64,000 nt of DNA from Gaiellasilicea sp963731615 (lineage in GTDB: Bacteria; Actinomycetota; Thermoleophilia; Gaiellales; Gaiellaceae), in NCBI GenBank assembly GCA_963731615.1, contig CAVSWD010000007.1:1-64000 (forward strand). Reading direction: 5' to 3'. Position 1 is the stretch's first letter. Each line of letters begins with the position of its first letter. Under the pieces are notes generated by a model, which saw nothing but the letters and a program-made list of their open reading frames with translations, was not told the DNA's origin and did no database searches. Made by a program: the position numbers and the translations under genes. This document shows positions 33,653-45,168 of the stretch, one piece after another.

Positions 33653-34792
33653 TCATGCGGTGGATCCTGCCACCGGCAGCCGCGCCGAGATCTTGAACCC
33701 GCCGCCGGGTCTCGGGCCCGAGTGCAGCTCGCCGCCGCAGAGGGCGACCCGCTCGCGCATCCCGACGAGACCGTGGCCGCTGCCATCGCCGTCAACGACG
33801 CGCCCGTCGCCGTCGTTCTCGACGTCGATTCGGACGTCGTCCGCGGCGTACCGCACCGAGACCCAGGCATGCGCCGGCCCGGCGTGCTTGAGCGCGTTCG
33901 TCAGTGCTTCCTGCACGATCCGGTAGGCGGAGAGGTCGACGCCGGCGGGAAGCGCGAGCGGCCGGCCTTCGACGGTGAGCTCGACCGGCAGGCCCGACTG
34001 GCGCACCTGCTCGACCAGCTCCGGGAGCGTCCCCAGACCGGGCTGCGGCGCGAGCGCCGCCACTTCGTCGTCCGAGCGCATGATCCCGAGCATCCGCCGC
34101 ATCTCCGCGAGCGCCTGCCGGCCGGTTTCCTCCACTGTCAGCAGCGCCTCGCGCTCGCGCTCCTGCTCCGGCTTGAGAAGCCGGCGAACGGCGCTCGCCT
34201 GCACCGTCATCACGCTGACCGAGTGGGCGAGGACGTCGTGGAGCTCGCGGGTGATCCGGTTGCGCTCCGCCTCGACCGCGTGACGCGCCTCCTCCTCGGT
34301 CCGAAGCGCACGCTCCTCTGCCAGCCTCGCCTCCTCCGCACGACGGGCCGTCGCGACCGAGATGGCGAAGAAGACGGTCAGCGGGAAGCTGAGCCAGAGA
34401 ACCTCCGTCCAGGGGACGCCCGGCGCGCGGAGGAAGACCACCCAGCCGCTCCCGACGATCGCCAGGAACGCGATCACCGCCTGACGAGGAGCGGACAGCG
34501 ACCCTGCCGCCCAGGCAGCGAGGATCAGCACGATGAACATCGTGTCCGTCTCGTAGGCGGCCGAGGCGTCGAGCAGCGAAAACGCCACCGCGCCGGCCGC
34601 AACAGCGAGCAGCGAGACGAACGGCGCGCGGCGGCGGAACAGCAACGCTCCGGCCGTCAGCAGGGCGATGCCCGCGACACGCGTCCGGTTGTCCTCGACG
34701 TTCGTCCAGACGTCGATCTGGGTGATCACCACAGCCGCGAGCGCGAAGGCGTCGAAGACGTAGAGCCGCGCGCGTGGCAGCACTGTTCTCAC
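33653..34792 (-). CDS. DesK-type sensor histidine kinase (HisKA_3)
   Basis: About 379 aa from GTG 34792. Five or six membrane helices fill residues 8-145 with almost no external loop, a coiled linker follows (ARRAEEARLAEERALRTEE), then the HisKA_3 box RNRITRELHDVLAHSVSVM with the phospho-His, and an ATPase domain with QEALTNALKHA and GSGHGLVGMRERV. This intramembrane-sensing layout fits DesK, LiaS or VraS-like kinases that feel envelope perturbation. The gene is divergent from an ABC/FtsX export system, a frequent pairing. Confidence 0.92.
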   Translation of the reverse strand: MRTVLPRARLYVFDAFALAAVVITQIDVWTNVEDNRTRVAGIALLTAGALLFRRRAPFVSLLAVAAGAVAFSLLDASAAYETDTMFIVLILAAWAAGSLSAPRQAVIAFLAIVGSGWVVFLRAPGVPWTEVLWLSFPLTVFFAISVATARRAEEARLAEERALRTEEEARHAVEAERNRITRELHDVLAHSVSVMTVQASAVRRLLKPEQEREREALLTVEETGRQALAEMRRMLGIMRSDDEVAALAPQPGLGTLPELVEQVRQSGLPVELTVEGRPLALPAGVDLSAYRIVQEALTNALKHAGPAHAWVSVRYAADDVRIDVENDGDGRVVDGDGSGHGLVGMRERVALCGGELHSGPRPGGGFKISARLPVAGSTA

Positions 34793-34958
34793 AGCGGAAC
34801 GGTAGCCGACCGGTGAACACCCGTCGTCGTCCTCCCGGACGACTCGAAGATCGTCCTTGCGGACGAGGCCGGATCGCAACGCGGGCCGATGCCGTCACGG
34901 CTGCGCGGCCGTACCTTCGAATCACGTGCAGACCCGACTCGAAGGAGACACCGATCTC

Positions 34959-35732
34959 ATGGAAGCAGCACTCGCGCTCTCGCATCCCGACTCGGAGGCC
35001 ACTGGCGCGGCCGTCGTCACCGCGCAGGGGCTCACCCGCCGCTACGGCGCCGGCGAGACCGCGGTCGACGCGCTTCGCGGCGTCTCGCTCGAGATCCCTC
35101 GCGGACACCTCACGGCCGTCATGGGCCCGTCCGGCTCGGGCAAGTCGACGCTGATGCACATCCTCGCCGGGCTCGACCGGCCGACCGGCGGCAGCGTCCA
35201 GATCGACGGGGTCGATCTGACGACGCTCAAGGACAACGACCTGACGAAGCTGCGCCGCCGCCACATCGGCTTCGTCTTCCAGTTCTTCAACCTGCTCCCG
35301 ATGCTCTCGGCCGAGGAGAACGTGACGCTGCCGCTCTCGATCGCCGGCGAGAAGCCGGGCTCGGAGTGGCTGGAGGAGCTGCTCGACGCGACGGGCCTCT
35401 CGGATCGGCGCTCGCACCGGCCGGCCGAGCTGTCCGGCGGTCAGCAGCAGCGCGTCGCGGTCGCGCGGGCGCTCGTGTCGAAGCCGACCGTGCTCTTCGC
35501 CGACGAGCCGACGGGAAACCTCGACTCGCAGACCTCCGGCGAGATTCTCAGCCTCCTCCGCGGTGCGGTCGACACCTACGGCCAGACGACCGTGATGGTC
35601 ACGCACGACCCGCGCGCGGCCACGATCGCCGACCGGATCCTCTTCCTCGCCGACGGGCTGATCGTCCGCGAGCTCGGACGGTCGTCGCAGAGCGAGATCC
35701 TCGACGCGCTCAGCGCGCTCACCGACCGATGA
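34959..35732 (+). CDS. ABC transporter ATPase (MacB/LolD-type)
   Basis: A 257-aa ATPase from ATG 34959 with GAAGGAGA ahead. Walker A GPSGSGKST, Q-loop FVFQFFNLLPMLSAEENV, signature LSGGQQQRV, Walker B VLFADEPTGNLD and the switch His MVTHDP are complete. FFNLLP with GNLDSQTSG is typical of ATPases that drive FtsX-type permeases (lipoprotein, macrolide or peptide release, not bulk import). The stop overlaps the permease start (ATGA). Confidence 0.95.
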   Translation: MEAALALSHPDSEATGAAVVTAQGLTRRYGAGETAVDALRGVSLEIPRGHLTAVMGPSGSGKSTLMHILAGLDRPTGGSVQIDGVDLTTLKDNDLTKLRRRHIGFVFQFFNLLPMLSAEENVTLPLSIAGEKPGSEWLEELLDATGLSDRRSHRPAELSGGQQQRVAVARALVSKPTVLFADEPTGNLDSQTSGEILSLLRGAVDTYGQTTVMVTHDPRAATIADRILFLADGLIVRELGRSSQSEILDALSALTDR

Positions 35733-38269
35733 GACGCGTCGCGCTCCGGGGGCTCGCCGCCCGCAAGCTCCGCTCGATCCTCACGGCGGTCGCAATCGTG
35801 CTCGGCGTCGCGATGGTCAGCGGCACGCTCGTCCTCACCGACACGATCGACAAGGCGTTCGACTCGATCTTCTCGAGCTCGTACGAGCAGACCGACGCCG
35901 TCATCTCGGGGAAGAAGCTGGTCGAGTGGTCGCAGACCGGCAAGGCGCAGGTCTCGGAGGACGTGCTCGCGCGCGTTCGCGACCTCCCCGAGGTCGGAGT
36001 GGCCGCCGGGACGATCCTCGACCTCTCCGGCGACGCGAACCAGGCCAAGATCCTCGACCGCGAGGGGAAGGCGATCCAGGGCAACAACCCCACCTTCGGG
36101 CTCGGCATCGAGCCCGCGGACGAGCGCTTCAACCCGTTCAAGCTCGTCGAGGGCGACTGGGCCGCCGGGCCGCGCGAGGTCGTCGTCGACCTGAACACGG
36201 CCGACGAGCAGGGCTTCAAGCTGGGCGACACGGTCAGGGTGGCCGGTGAGGGCCCGGTCGGCTCCTACACGCTCACCGGGATCGTTCGCTTCGGCGACGT
36301 CGACAGCCTCGGCGGCGCCACGATCGCGCTCTTCGATGTCGCCACGGCGCGGCAGGTGCTCGACAAGGACGGCTTCGATGCAGTCGCGGTCGCGGCCAAG
36401 GAGGGGGTCAGCCAGGAGCGGCTGCTCGACGCGATCGCCGCCACTCTGCCTGCGAGTGCCGAGGTGCGGACCGGCGCCGAGCAGGCTGCTGCAGACGGCG
36501 AAGGCGTGGGCGAGTTCGTCTCGTTCATCCGCTACTTCTTGCTCGGCTTCGGGGGGATCGCACTCTTCGTCGGCGCGTTCGTGATCTTCAACACGCTCTC
36601 GATCACGGTCGCCCAGCGGACGAAGGAGCTTGCGACCCTGCGGACGCTCGGCGCCTCGCGGCGCCAGGTGCTGCGCTCGGTCGTGCTCGAAGGCACCGTG
36701 CTCGGCGTCGTCGCCTCGGCGGTCGGCCTCGGGCTAGGCGTGCTCCTGGCCAAGGGCCTGACCGCGCTCTTCCGCGCCGTCGACCTCGAGTTGCCGCAGT
36801 CCGCGATGGTCTTCCAGTGGCGGACGGCTGTCGTCGCGATGCTGACCGGCACGCTCGTGACGCTCGTCGCCTCGGTGTGGCCGGCGGTGCGGGCAACACG
36901 GATCGCGCCGATCGCTGCGGTCCGGGAGGGAGGCATGGTCGTCAAGCGGCCGTCCCGCAAGACGCTCGCCTTCGGCCTCGTCGTCACCGGCCTCTCGGTG
37001 TTCGGCCTCGTCTACGGGCTGCTCGGCGAGGACGTGTCGGCGGGCGTTCGCGCGCTCGGGATCGGCCTGGGCGCGTTCGGCATCTTCATCGGCCTGGCGG
37101 CGATCGCGCCCCGGCTCGTGCGCCCGATCGCCCACGTCGTCGGCCTCCCGGCGGCTCGGCTCGGCGGCGCCGCCGGACGCCTCGCGCAGGAGAACGCGGT
37201 GCGCAATCCCGGCCGGACGGCCTCGACCGCGGCGGCGCTGATGATCGGGCTGACGCTCGTCTCGTTCGTCGCCGTCTTCGGCAAAGCGCTGCTCGAGAGC
37301 GACGAGAACGCGCTCCGCAAGCAGCTCGGCACCAGTCATGTGATCACCTCGCAGAGCGGCTGGGACACCGTGCCGATCGGCGTCGGCGAGGCAGCTGCGG
37401 CGGCTCCGGGAGTCGTCGTCAGCTCGTCGATTCGCAACGACCGTGCGCAGCTGCTCGGCGGCGGCGAAGTCGAGGTCAGCGGCGTCGATCCGGCGACGAT
37501 CGGGAAGGCGTACAAGTTCGAGTGGGTCGAGGGCTCCGCGGCCGCGCTGGCGATGCTCGCCAAGGGCGATGCCGTCGTCCGCGAAGGCGACGGTCACGTC
37601 GGCGACCGGCTCACGTTCCTGACGCCTGCCGGAAAGCAGGTGAAGACGGTCGTGCGCGGCGTCTACCGCAAGCACAGCGACCTCGACCAGCTGCTCGGAC
37701 AGGTCGTGCTCTCGCAGGCGGCGTTCGACGGCTCGTTCCCGCGGCCGGGCGACCTGCTCACGCTCGTGCAGGCCGACTCGACTGGAGCGCTCGAGCAGGC
37801 GCTGGCGGCATATCCGGACGCGAAGCTGCAGACCGGAGACGAGTTCATCGCCAACTGGACTGCCTGGCTGCACGACGTGATGAACCTCTTCTACGTCCTG
37901 CTGGCGCTCTCGGTGATCGTGTCCCTCTTCGGGATGGTGAACACGCTCGTGCTCGCCGTCTTCGAGCGGACGCGCGAGCTGGGCATGCTCCGCGCCGTCG
38001 GGATGACACGTCGCCAGGCGCGGCGGATGATCCGGCAGGAGAGCGTGATCACGGCGCTGATCGGCGCGGCGCTCGGGCTGCCGCTCGGCCTCGGGCTCGC
38101 CGCGCTCGTGACGCAGTCGCTCTCCGAGTTCGGCGTCTCGTTCTCGGTGCCCGTCGGGACGCTCGCCGTCTTCACCGCGGTGGCGGTCATCGCCGGGATG
38201 CTCGCCGCGATCGCGCCGGCTCGCCGCGCGGCGCGGCTGAACGTCCTCGAAGCTCTCCAGTACGAGTAG
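35729..38269 (+). CDS. FtsX-family permease, duplicated form
   Basis: An 846-aa permease. An N-terminal helix (LRSILTAVAIVLGVAMVSGTL) leads into a large external MacB-like domain (about residues 45-260), then three helices with NTLSITVAQRTKELATLRTLGASRRQVLRSV, a central helix pair, a second external domain (about 500-720), and a second FtsX triplet with NTLVLAVFERTRELGMLRAVGMTRRQARRMI, ending in ARLNVLEALQYE. This tandem FtsX layout is the actinobacterial 800-850-aa type. With the ATPase it should extrude or release envelope-linked substrates, plausibly under the adjacent two-component system. Confidence 0.93.
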   Translation: MRRVALRGLAARKLRSILTAVAIVLGVAMVSGTLVLTDTIDKAFDSIFSSSYEQTDAVISGKKLVEWSQTGKAQVSEDVLARVRDLPEVGVAAGTILDLSGDANQAKILDREGKAIQGNNPTFGLGIEPADERFNPFKLVEGDWAAGPREVVVDLNTADEQGFKLGDTVRVAGEGPVGSYTLTGIVRFGDVDSLGGATIALFDVATARQVLDKDGFDAVAVAAKEGVSQERLLDAIAATLPASAEVRTGAEQAAADGEGVGEFVSFIRYFLLGFGGIALFVGAFVIFNTLSITVAQRTKELATLRTLGASRRQVLRSVVLEGTVLGVVASAVGLGLGVLLAKGLTALFRAVDLELPQSAMVFQWRTAVVAMLTGTLVTLVASVWPAVRATRIAPIAAVREGGMVVKRPSRKTLAFGLVVTGLSVFGLVYGLLGEDVSAGVRALGIGLGAFGIFIGLAAIAPRLVRPIAHVVGLPAARLGGAAGRLAQENAVRNPGRTASTAAALMIGLTLVSFVAVFGKALLESDENALRKQLGTSHVITSQSGWDTVPIGVGEAAAAAPGVVVSSSIRNDRAQLLGGGEVEVSGVDPATIGKAYKFEWVEGSAAALAMLAKGDAVVREGDGHVGDRLTFLTPAGKQVKTVVRGVYRKHSDLDQLLGQVVLSQAAFDGSFPRPGDLLTLVQADSTGALEQALAAYPDAKLQTGDEFIANWTAWLHDVMNLFYVLLALSVIVSLFGMVNTLVLAVFERTRELGMLRAVGMTRRQARRMIRQESVITALIGAALGLPLGLGLAALVTQSLSEFGVSFSVPVGTLAVFTAVAVIAGMLAAIAPARRAARLNVLEALQYE

Positions 38270-38294
38270 TGGGGAACTCCACACTGGGGTAGGC

Positions 38295-38322
38295 GCGAGG
38301 GCGGCCGGCGGGCCGCCCTCGC
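38295..38322 (+). terminator. Hairpin terminator after ABC/FtsX operon
   Basis: A perfect 12-bp stem, GCGAGGGCGGCC (38295-38306) and GGCCGCCCTCGC (38311-38322), with a 4-base loop lies 26 bp after the permease stop. No long T-run follows, as is usual in high-GC genomes. Confidence 0.75.
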
Positions 38323-38506
38323 TCGTTCAGGCCGGTCGCCCTCGTCCGCAGGCGTGACGGGCCGTCGTCCTACAGGTGGATACGAAGGCCCGGAAGATCG
38401 CCGTCACGGGTGGACGGAATCGTTTGCGCGGCCGACGACGCAGAGGAGGCCGCGGCAGAGACTGCTTGCAGAGATTCCCGCTGCAAACGACCCGAAAGGA
38501 GCTGGG

Positions 38507-39079
38507 ATGATCCGCAAGGGAGACACGATCGAGAACCCCGTCACCGGCGAGCGCCTCCTCTTCCTGGAGACCTCACAGGAGACGAACGGCGAGTACGTCC
38601 TCGTCGAGGTGTCCGTTCAGCCGAACGGCTTCGTCGCGGCACCGCACGTGCACCCGTACCAGACGGAGCGCTTCGAGATCGAGGCGGGCACGGTCAACTT
38701 CAAGGTCGACGGCGAGGAGATCGTCGCCGGCCCCGGCGAGACCGTCATCGTCCCTCCGGGCAGCTCGCACAAGTTCTGGAACGCCGGCGAGACCGAGGCC
38801 CGCTTCGTCACCGAGGTGCGCCCGGCGCTGCAGTTCGAGCGGCTGCTCGAGACGATGTTCGCGCTCGCGAACGACGGCAAGACGAACAAGAAGGGCATGC
38901 CGAACCTGGTGCGGCTCGCCGTGATCGCGAACGCGCACTTCGACGACGTGCGGCTCCCCTTCCCGCCGGCCTGGCTGCAGCGCGTGGGCCTGCTGATGGG
39001 CGCCCCGTTCGGCCGCATGCTCGGCTTCAAGCCGACCTACGACGGCGGCTCCTCGGACGAAGCGGCCCTGGCGATCTAG
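38507..39079 (+). CDS. Cupin-domain protein
   Basis: A 190-aa protein from ATG 38507 with GAAAGGAG upstream. A single cupin spans residues about 28-110: PHVHPYQTERFEIEAGTVNF (motif 1 with HxH and E) and PGETVIVPPGSSHKFWN (motif 2). The C-terminal 80 residues (VRLAVIANAHFDDVRLPFPPAWLQRVGLLMG) form a helical extension seen in a group of cupins from soil bacteria. Enzymatic role not assignable. The 237 bp before it contain the upstream terminator and no recognised signal besides the ribosome-binding site. Confidence 0.8.
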   Translation: MIRKGDTIENPVTGERLLFLETSQETNGEYVLVEVSVQPNGFVAAPHVHPYQTERFEIEAGTVNFKVDGEEIVAGPGETVIVPPGSSHKFWNAGETEARFVTEVRPALQFERLLETMFALANDGKTNKKGMPNLVRLAVIANAHFDDVRLPFPPAWLQRVGLLMGAPFGRMLGFKPTYDGGSSDEAALAI

Positions 39080-39097
39080 GCCGCGTCCTTCCGCAAG

Positions 39098-39132
39098 CGC
39101 AAACGGCCGGGGACTGTCCCCGGCCGTTTGCG
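39098..39132. terminator. 17-bp perfect hairpin between convergent genes
   Basis: CGCAAACGGCCGGGGAC (39098-39114) pairs exactly with 39116-39132 around one central T. It sits between the cupin gene and the convergent HxlR gene and could terminate both. Its GGGAC-W-GTCCC centre is shared with the palindrome at 2884-2914. Confidence 0.75.
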
Positions 39133-39145
39133 TTGGAGAGAACTG

Positions 39146-39449
39146 TCAGGAGTAGGCGGCGAAGGAGGAGACGGCGTCGACGACGTGCTTCAGCCGCTGC
39201 CCGACGTCCGTCAACCGGTACTCGACACGCGGCGGACGGGCGTCGATCACGCGCCGCTCGAGCACACCGGCCGACTCCAGCTCGACGAGCCGCTGCGCCA
39301 GCGTGCGCGGCGGGATCGGGCCCACAGCCTGCTTGAACTCGTTGAAGCGCGTCGCCCCCTCGTACGAGGCCCAGAGCACCGAGACGACCCACCGCCGCTC
39401 GAGGAGGACCGCCACCTGGCGGACCTCCTCCGGAACCGGGGTGCAGCTC

Positions 39450-39460
<11 letters not shown>
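39146..39460 (-). CDS. HxlR-family transcriptional regulator
   Basis: A 104-aa winged-helix protein: ERRWVVSVLWASYEGATRFNEFKQAV, IPPRTLAQRLVELESAGVLERRV and VEYRLTDVGQRL are the family signatures, with the characteristic CxxC-like Cys pair near the start (RCRSCTPVP). Its ATG overlaps the end of the lon gene by 11 nt, so the two are in one transcript. HxlR proteins often sense thiol or aldehyde stress, which would suit a protease operon; that is inference. Confidence 0.88.
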
Positions 39461-41726
<2,266 letters not shown>

Positions 41727-41747
41727 TCCGTCGCTCCTTCTCTGTTC

Positions 41748-41762
41748 AGGTGTCATACACCT
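41748..41762. promoter_or_regulatory. Inverted repeat AGGTGT-CAT-ACACCT in lon upstream region
   Basis: A perfect 6-bp inverted repeat lies 22 bp ahead of the lon GTG, and a second short palindrome, ATACCGGTAT, is at about 41779-41788, in the 107-bp gap shared with the divergent XRE-cupin gene. Either may be an operator; neither matches CIRCE or HAIR. Confidence 0.45.
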
Positions 41763-41833
41763 ATCAACTACAAAAAGGATACCGGTATTCCCGGCCGCGT
41801 TGCCGCTCGACTAAACCTGCGTATGATCGGTCC

Positions 41834-42412
41834 ATGCCGAGAGCGGTGCCGCTCGCAACCCGCAGCGAAACACCCAAGGTGGGAGCTCGGGTCCGCTCGC
41901 TGCGGCGCGAGCGAGGAATGACGATCGAGCAGCTGGCCGCGGCGACCGGCCTGACGAAGGGCTTCATCAGCCAGCTGGAGCGCGACCGCACGGCACCGTC
42001 GCTGTCCTCGATCGCACGGATCTGCGACGCCCTCGGCGTCCCGCTCAGCCACATCTTCGAGCGCGAGCCGGCGCCTGCGCTCGTCCGCCGCCAGGAGCGC
42101 GCCCGCGTCGCGCGCCCAGGAGCCACCGAGAACCACCTGCTCTCCTCGCGTGACGAGACGCGCTTCCAGGCGATCGAGTCCGAGATCGCGCCGGGCGCGG
42201 GAGCAGGCGACGAGCTGTCGTCGCTCCCGGGCGAGATGGAGTTCGTCTTCGTGCTCGCCGGGACGCTCGAGCTCCAAGTGGGCGACGAGACGCACGTCCT
42301 CCACGAGGGGGATGCACTGACCTACCCGCTTGCGAAGCCGCACACCTGGCGGAACGGATCCAGCACCGAGAGCGCCCGGGTGATCTGGGTTTCAGTACCG
42401 AATCCGTACTAG
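41834..42412 (+). CDS. XRE-family regulator with cupin domain
   Basis: A 192-aa regulator: HTH_3 at residues about 15-70 (VRSLRRERGMTIEQLAAATGLTKGFISQLERDRTAPSLSSIARICDAL region) and a C-terminal cupin at about 115-185 (GEMEFVFVLAGTLELQVGDE and LAKPHTWRNGS). Members such as PuuR-like proteins sense small metabolites through the cupin. It is divergent from lon and ends 41 bp before a cyclic-di-GMP protein; which it controls is unknown. Confidence 0.92.
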   Translation: MPRAVPLATRSETPKVGARVRSLRRERGMTIEQLAAATGLTKGFISQLERDRTAPSLSSIARICDALGVPLSHIFEREPAPALVRRQERARVARPGATENHLLSSRDETRFQAIESEIAPGAGAGDELSSLPGEMEFVFVLAGTLELQVGDETHVLHEGDALTYPLAKPHTWRNGSSTESARVIWVSVPNPY

Positions 42413-42453
42413 CTCAAGTTCGCGCGACAGAGGCCGAAGACCTGGGCAGACCG

Positions 42454-45168
42454 ATGCCGGCCCGCTTCCGCCTCCCAGCTGCACTGCTCCTCTGCGCGTT
42501 CGCGACCGCGTTCCTGTCGCTCCTACTCTGGCAGGCCGAGCGGGACGACGTTCGCGACGAGGCCCGCGAGCGCGCCAACGGCGCCGCGGCGGCGCTCGAG
42601 GAGCGCACCGGGGCAGCTGTGCTCGCCCTCCAGGGCGTGCGAGCGGGCTACGACGCCTCGCCGGAGGCGTTCGCGACGCACGCCCGCGTACCGCTCGCGC
42701 GCCGCGAGATCGTGGCGGTCGGCTGGGCGCCGCGCGTCCCCGCCTCCGAGCGCAGCCGCTTCGAGGCCGACGAGCAGATCCGGATCGGCGCTGCGAGCGA
42801 CGCGCTCTTCACCTATCCCCTCCTGCACCAGCAACCGGCGCTGCCGAGCGCAGACGTCCTCGACCTCGGCTCGGACCCATCGCTCGGCGAGGCACTCCGG
42901 ACCGCGCGGACGACCGGAGAGCCGCGGCTCTCCGCCCCGGTCCGGCTCGCCGACGGCAGGCTCGGTGTCTTCGCCTTCGTCCCCGTGTTCGCCCGCGATC
43001 TCCCGACCGGGACGCCCGGCGAGCGGCGTGACGCGCTGCTCGGCGTCGTCACCGGCGCGCTCGCCGCGGACGAGCTCGTCGGCGCCGCCCTGTCCGGCCT
43101 GCCTGACGGCCTCGACGTGCGCGTCACCGACGGCGAAACGGTGTTGGCCCAGAGCCCCGGCGGTGCCGCCTTCTCGAACGCGCACCTCGGCGGGCGCACC
43201 TGGCGTGTCTCGCTCCCCCCGGCAGCGGCTTCCCCTCTCGGACCGCTCGGCATCGCGGGCGCGGGATTCGCGCTGATGCTCCTGCTCGTGGGCGCCTCGC
43301 TGCGGCTTCGGCGCGCTGCCGCGGAGATCGGCGAGGCCCACCAGACCCAGCAGCTCGTCGTCGAGGCAAGCGACGCGCTCGTGATCGAGATCGACCGCGA
43401 CGGGCTGATCCGCTCCTGCTCGGGCGCCTCGCTCGACGTCCTCGGCTACGAGCCTTGGGAGCTGATCGGCACCGAGCTCTATGCGCTGCTCCACCTCGAC
43501 GACCTCGCCTCGCCACAAAACGGACCACAGCGCTACGCACGCAAGGACGGCACGTTCGTGGTGCTCGAGGGCCGCCGGCTCTCGCGCCGCGACGAGCAGG
43601 GTCTGCTGGCGGGCGTGGTCACCGTTCTCCATCCCACTCCGGCCTCGGGCCGAACGGCCGAGCAGCGTCTGCAGGACGCAATCGCGCTCGAGCCGGATCC
43701 GATCGAGCTCTTCGCAGTGGTCGCGGAGGAGGTCGCGCTCGACCTCGACGTCCCGGCGACAGCGGTGGTGCGCTTCGAGACGAGCGGCTTCGGCACGATC
43801 CTCGGCTCCTGCGAGCCTCGCGACTCGGCCGTCCTCGTCCCCGGGACGACCCTGCCGCTGCAGGGCGACGAGCCGGCCGCGGTCGTCTTCCGCACCGGTC
43901 AGGCGGCTCCCGGCGCGGCGCCGATTCGGATCGGCGCCCGGCTCTGGGGTGCCATCGTCGCCGAAAACGGCGCGCCCGGACGTCTGTTGGAGCTCGCGAT
44001 CGCGGCTCAGCCGGCGATCGCGTTCGCCGACGCAAGCGCCCAGCTCGGCGCGCTGGCAACGCGCGACTCGCTCACGAATCTGCCGGACAACCGCGCCTTC
44101 CACGAGCAGCTCCGCGCCGAAGCCCGCCGCGCCCACCGCCACGAGCGCGCGCTCTCGCTCGTCCTGATCAACATCGACGGCTTCAAGGACATCAACGCGC
44201 AGTACGGCCGGCTCGCGAGCGACCGTGCGCTCGCCGAGGTCGGACGCCGGCTCGCCGCAACCGTTCGCAACGGTGAGCTCGTCTCGCGGCTGTCGGCCGA
44301 CCACTTCGGCTGGATCCTGCCCGAGACCGAGGGCCTGAACGGCTGGGTCGCAGCCGAGCGCGCCCGCCGGGCTCTTGCCGCGGCGCCGATCGAGGGAGTC
44401 GGTCAGATCACCGCGTCAGCCGGGGTCTGCGACTTCGAGCAGGTCGGCGGCGCCGATGAGCTGCTCGCGCTCGCCGAGGTCGCTCTCGGCCACGCCAAGA
44501 GCTCCGGCGGCGATGCGACCTTTAGGTACAGCCCCGAGCTCGACGACGCCGACGCGGCGCTCGCGCCCGAGGCAGACCGCGGCGTCGCGCGCCTGCGCGC
44601 GCTCGCCCGGGAGCTCGACGCCGAGGACCCCGGTACCGAGGGGCACTCGGAGCGGGTCTCGCGGCTGGCGGAGAAGCTCGCGCTCTCCAGCGGCTGGACT
44701 CCGGCACGCGCGGTCCGGCTCGCTCAGGCGGGCCTGCTGCACGACGTCGGCAAGCTCGGGATCGACGAGAACGTCCTCCGCAAGCCCGGCCCGTTGTCGA
44801 GCAAGGAGCTGGAGCAGATCCGCAACCATCCGGACACCGGCGCCGAGCTGGCGGTGAACGCGCTCGACGAGGAGCAGCTCAGCTGGGTTCGCTACCACCA
44901 CGAGCGCTGGGACGGAGCCGGCTATCCGACCGGCCTCGCCGGCGAGCTGATCCCGGCCGGCGCCCGGCTGCTCGCGCTCGCCGAGGCGTGGGACTCGATG
45001 ACCTCCAGCCGCGTCTACGGCGAGGCGCTCGACGCCGCCGGGGCGCTGGCCGAGTGCACGCGCGAGCGCGGCACCCAGTTCGACCCGGATGCCGTGGACG
45101 CGCTCGAGCGGCTCTGGGCGCTCGGTGCGCTGACCGACGCCGACATCCGCGCAGCCTCGGTCGACTAG
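42454..45168 (+). CDS. CHASE-PAS-GAF-GGDEF-HD-GYP membrane signalling protein
   Basis: A 904-aa sensor. Two helices (about 8-28 and 265-287) bracket an external CHASE domain (IVAVGWAPRVPASER), followed by PAS (LIRSCSGASLDVLGYEPWELIG), GAF, a GGDEF domain and an HD-GYP domain. The GGDEF core is degenerate: RDSLTNLPDNR and NIDGFKDINAQYG remain, but the active loop reads SADHF, so cyclase activity is doubtful. The HD-GYP site is intact (LLHDVGKLG near 44740, HHERWDGAGYPTGLAG near 44900). Predicted output is cyclic-di-GMP hydrolysis, complementary to the protein at 9712, which has intact GGDEF and altered HD. The stop overlaps the convergent gene by 4 nt. Confidence 0.9.
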   Translation: MPARFRLPAALLLCAFATAFLSLLLWQAERDDVRDEARERANGAAAALEERTGAAVLALQGVRAGYDASPEAFATHARVPLARREIVAVGWAPRVPASERSRFEADEQIRIGAASDALFTYPLLHQQPALPSADVLDLGSDPSLGEALRTARTTGEPRLSAPVRLADGRLGVFAFVPVFARDLPTGTPGERRDALLGVVTGALAADELVGAALSGLPDGLDVRVTDGETVLAQSPGGAAFSNAHLGGRTWRVSLPPAAASPLGPLGIAGAGFALMLLLVGASLRLRRAAAEIGEAHQTQQLVVEASDALVIEIDRDGLIRSCSGASLDVLGYEPWELIGTELYALLHLDDLASPQNGPQRYARKDGTFVVLEGRRLSRRDEQGLLAGVVTVLHPTPASGRTAEQRLQDAIALEPDPIELFAVVAEEVALDLDVPATAVVRFETSGFGTILGSCEPRDSAVLVPGTTLPLQGDEPAAVVFRTGQAAPGAAPIRIGARLWGAIVAENGAPGRLLELAIAAQPAIAFADASAQLGALATRDSLTNLPDNRAFHEQLRAEARRAHRHERALSLVLINIDGFKDINAQYGRLASDRALAEVGRRLAATVRNGELVSRLSADHFGWILPETEGLNGWVAAERARRALAAAPIEGVGQITASAGVCDFEQVGGADELLALAEVALGHAKSSGGDATFRYSPELDDADAALAPEADRGVARLRALARELDAEDPGTEGHSERVSRLAEKLALSSGWTPARAVRLAQAGLLHDVGKLGIDENVLRKPGPLSSKELEQIRNHPDTGAELAVNALDEEQLSWVRYHHERWDGAGYPTGLAGELIPAGARLLALAEAWDSMTSSRVYGEALDAAGALAECTRERGTQFDPDAVDALERLWALGALTDADIRAASVD

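Noticed and set aside
34889..35728. In-frame 280-codon extension of the FtsX permease upstream
   Set aside because: It overlaps the ATPase gene in another frame and has no FtsX character; ATG 35729 with ATGA coupling is clearly the start.
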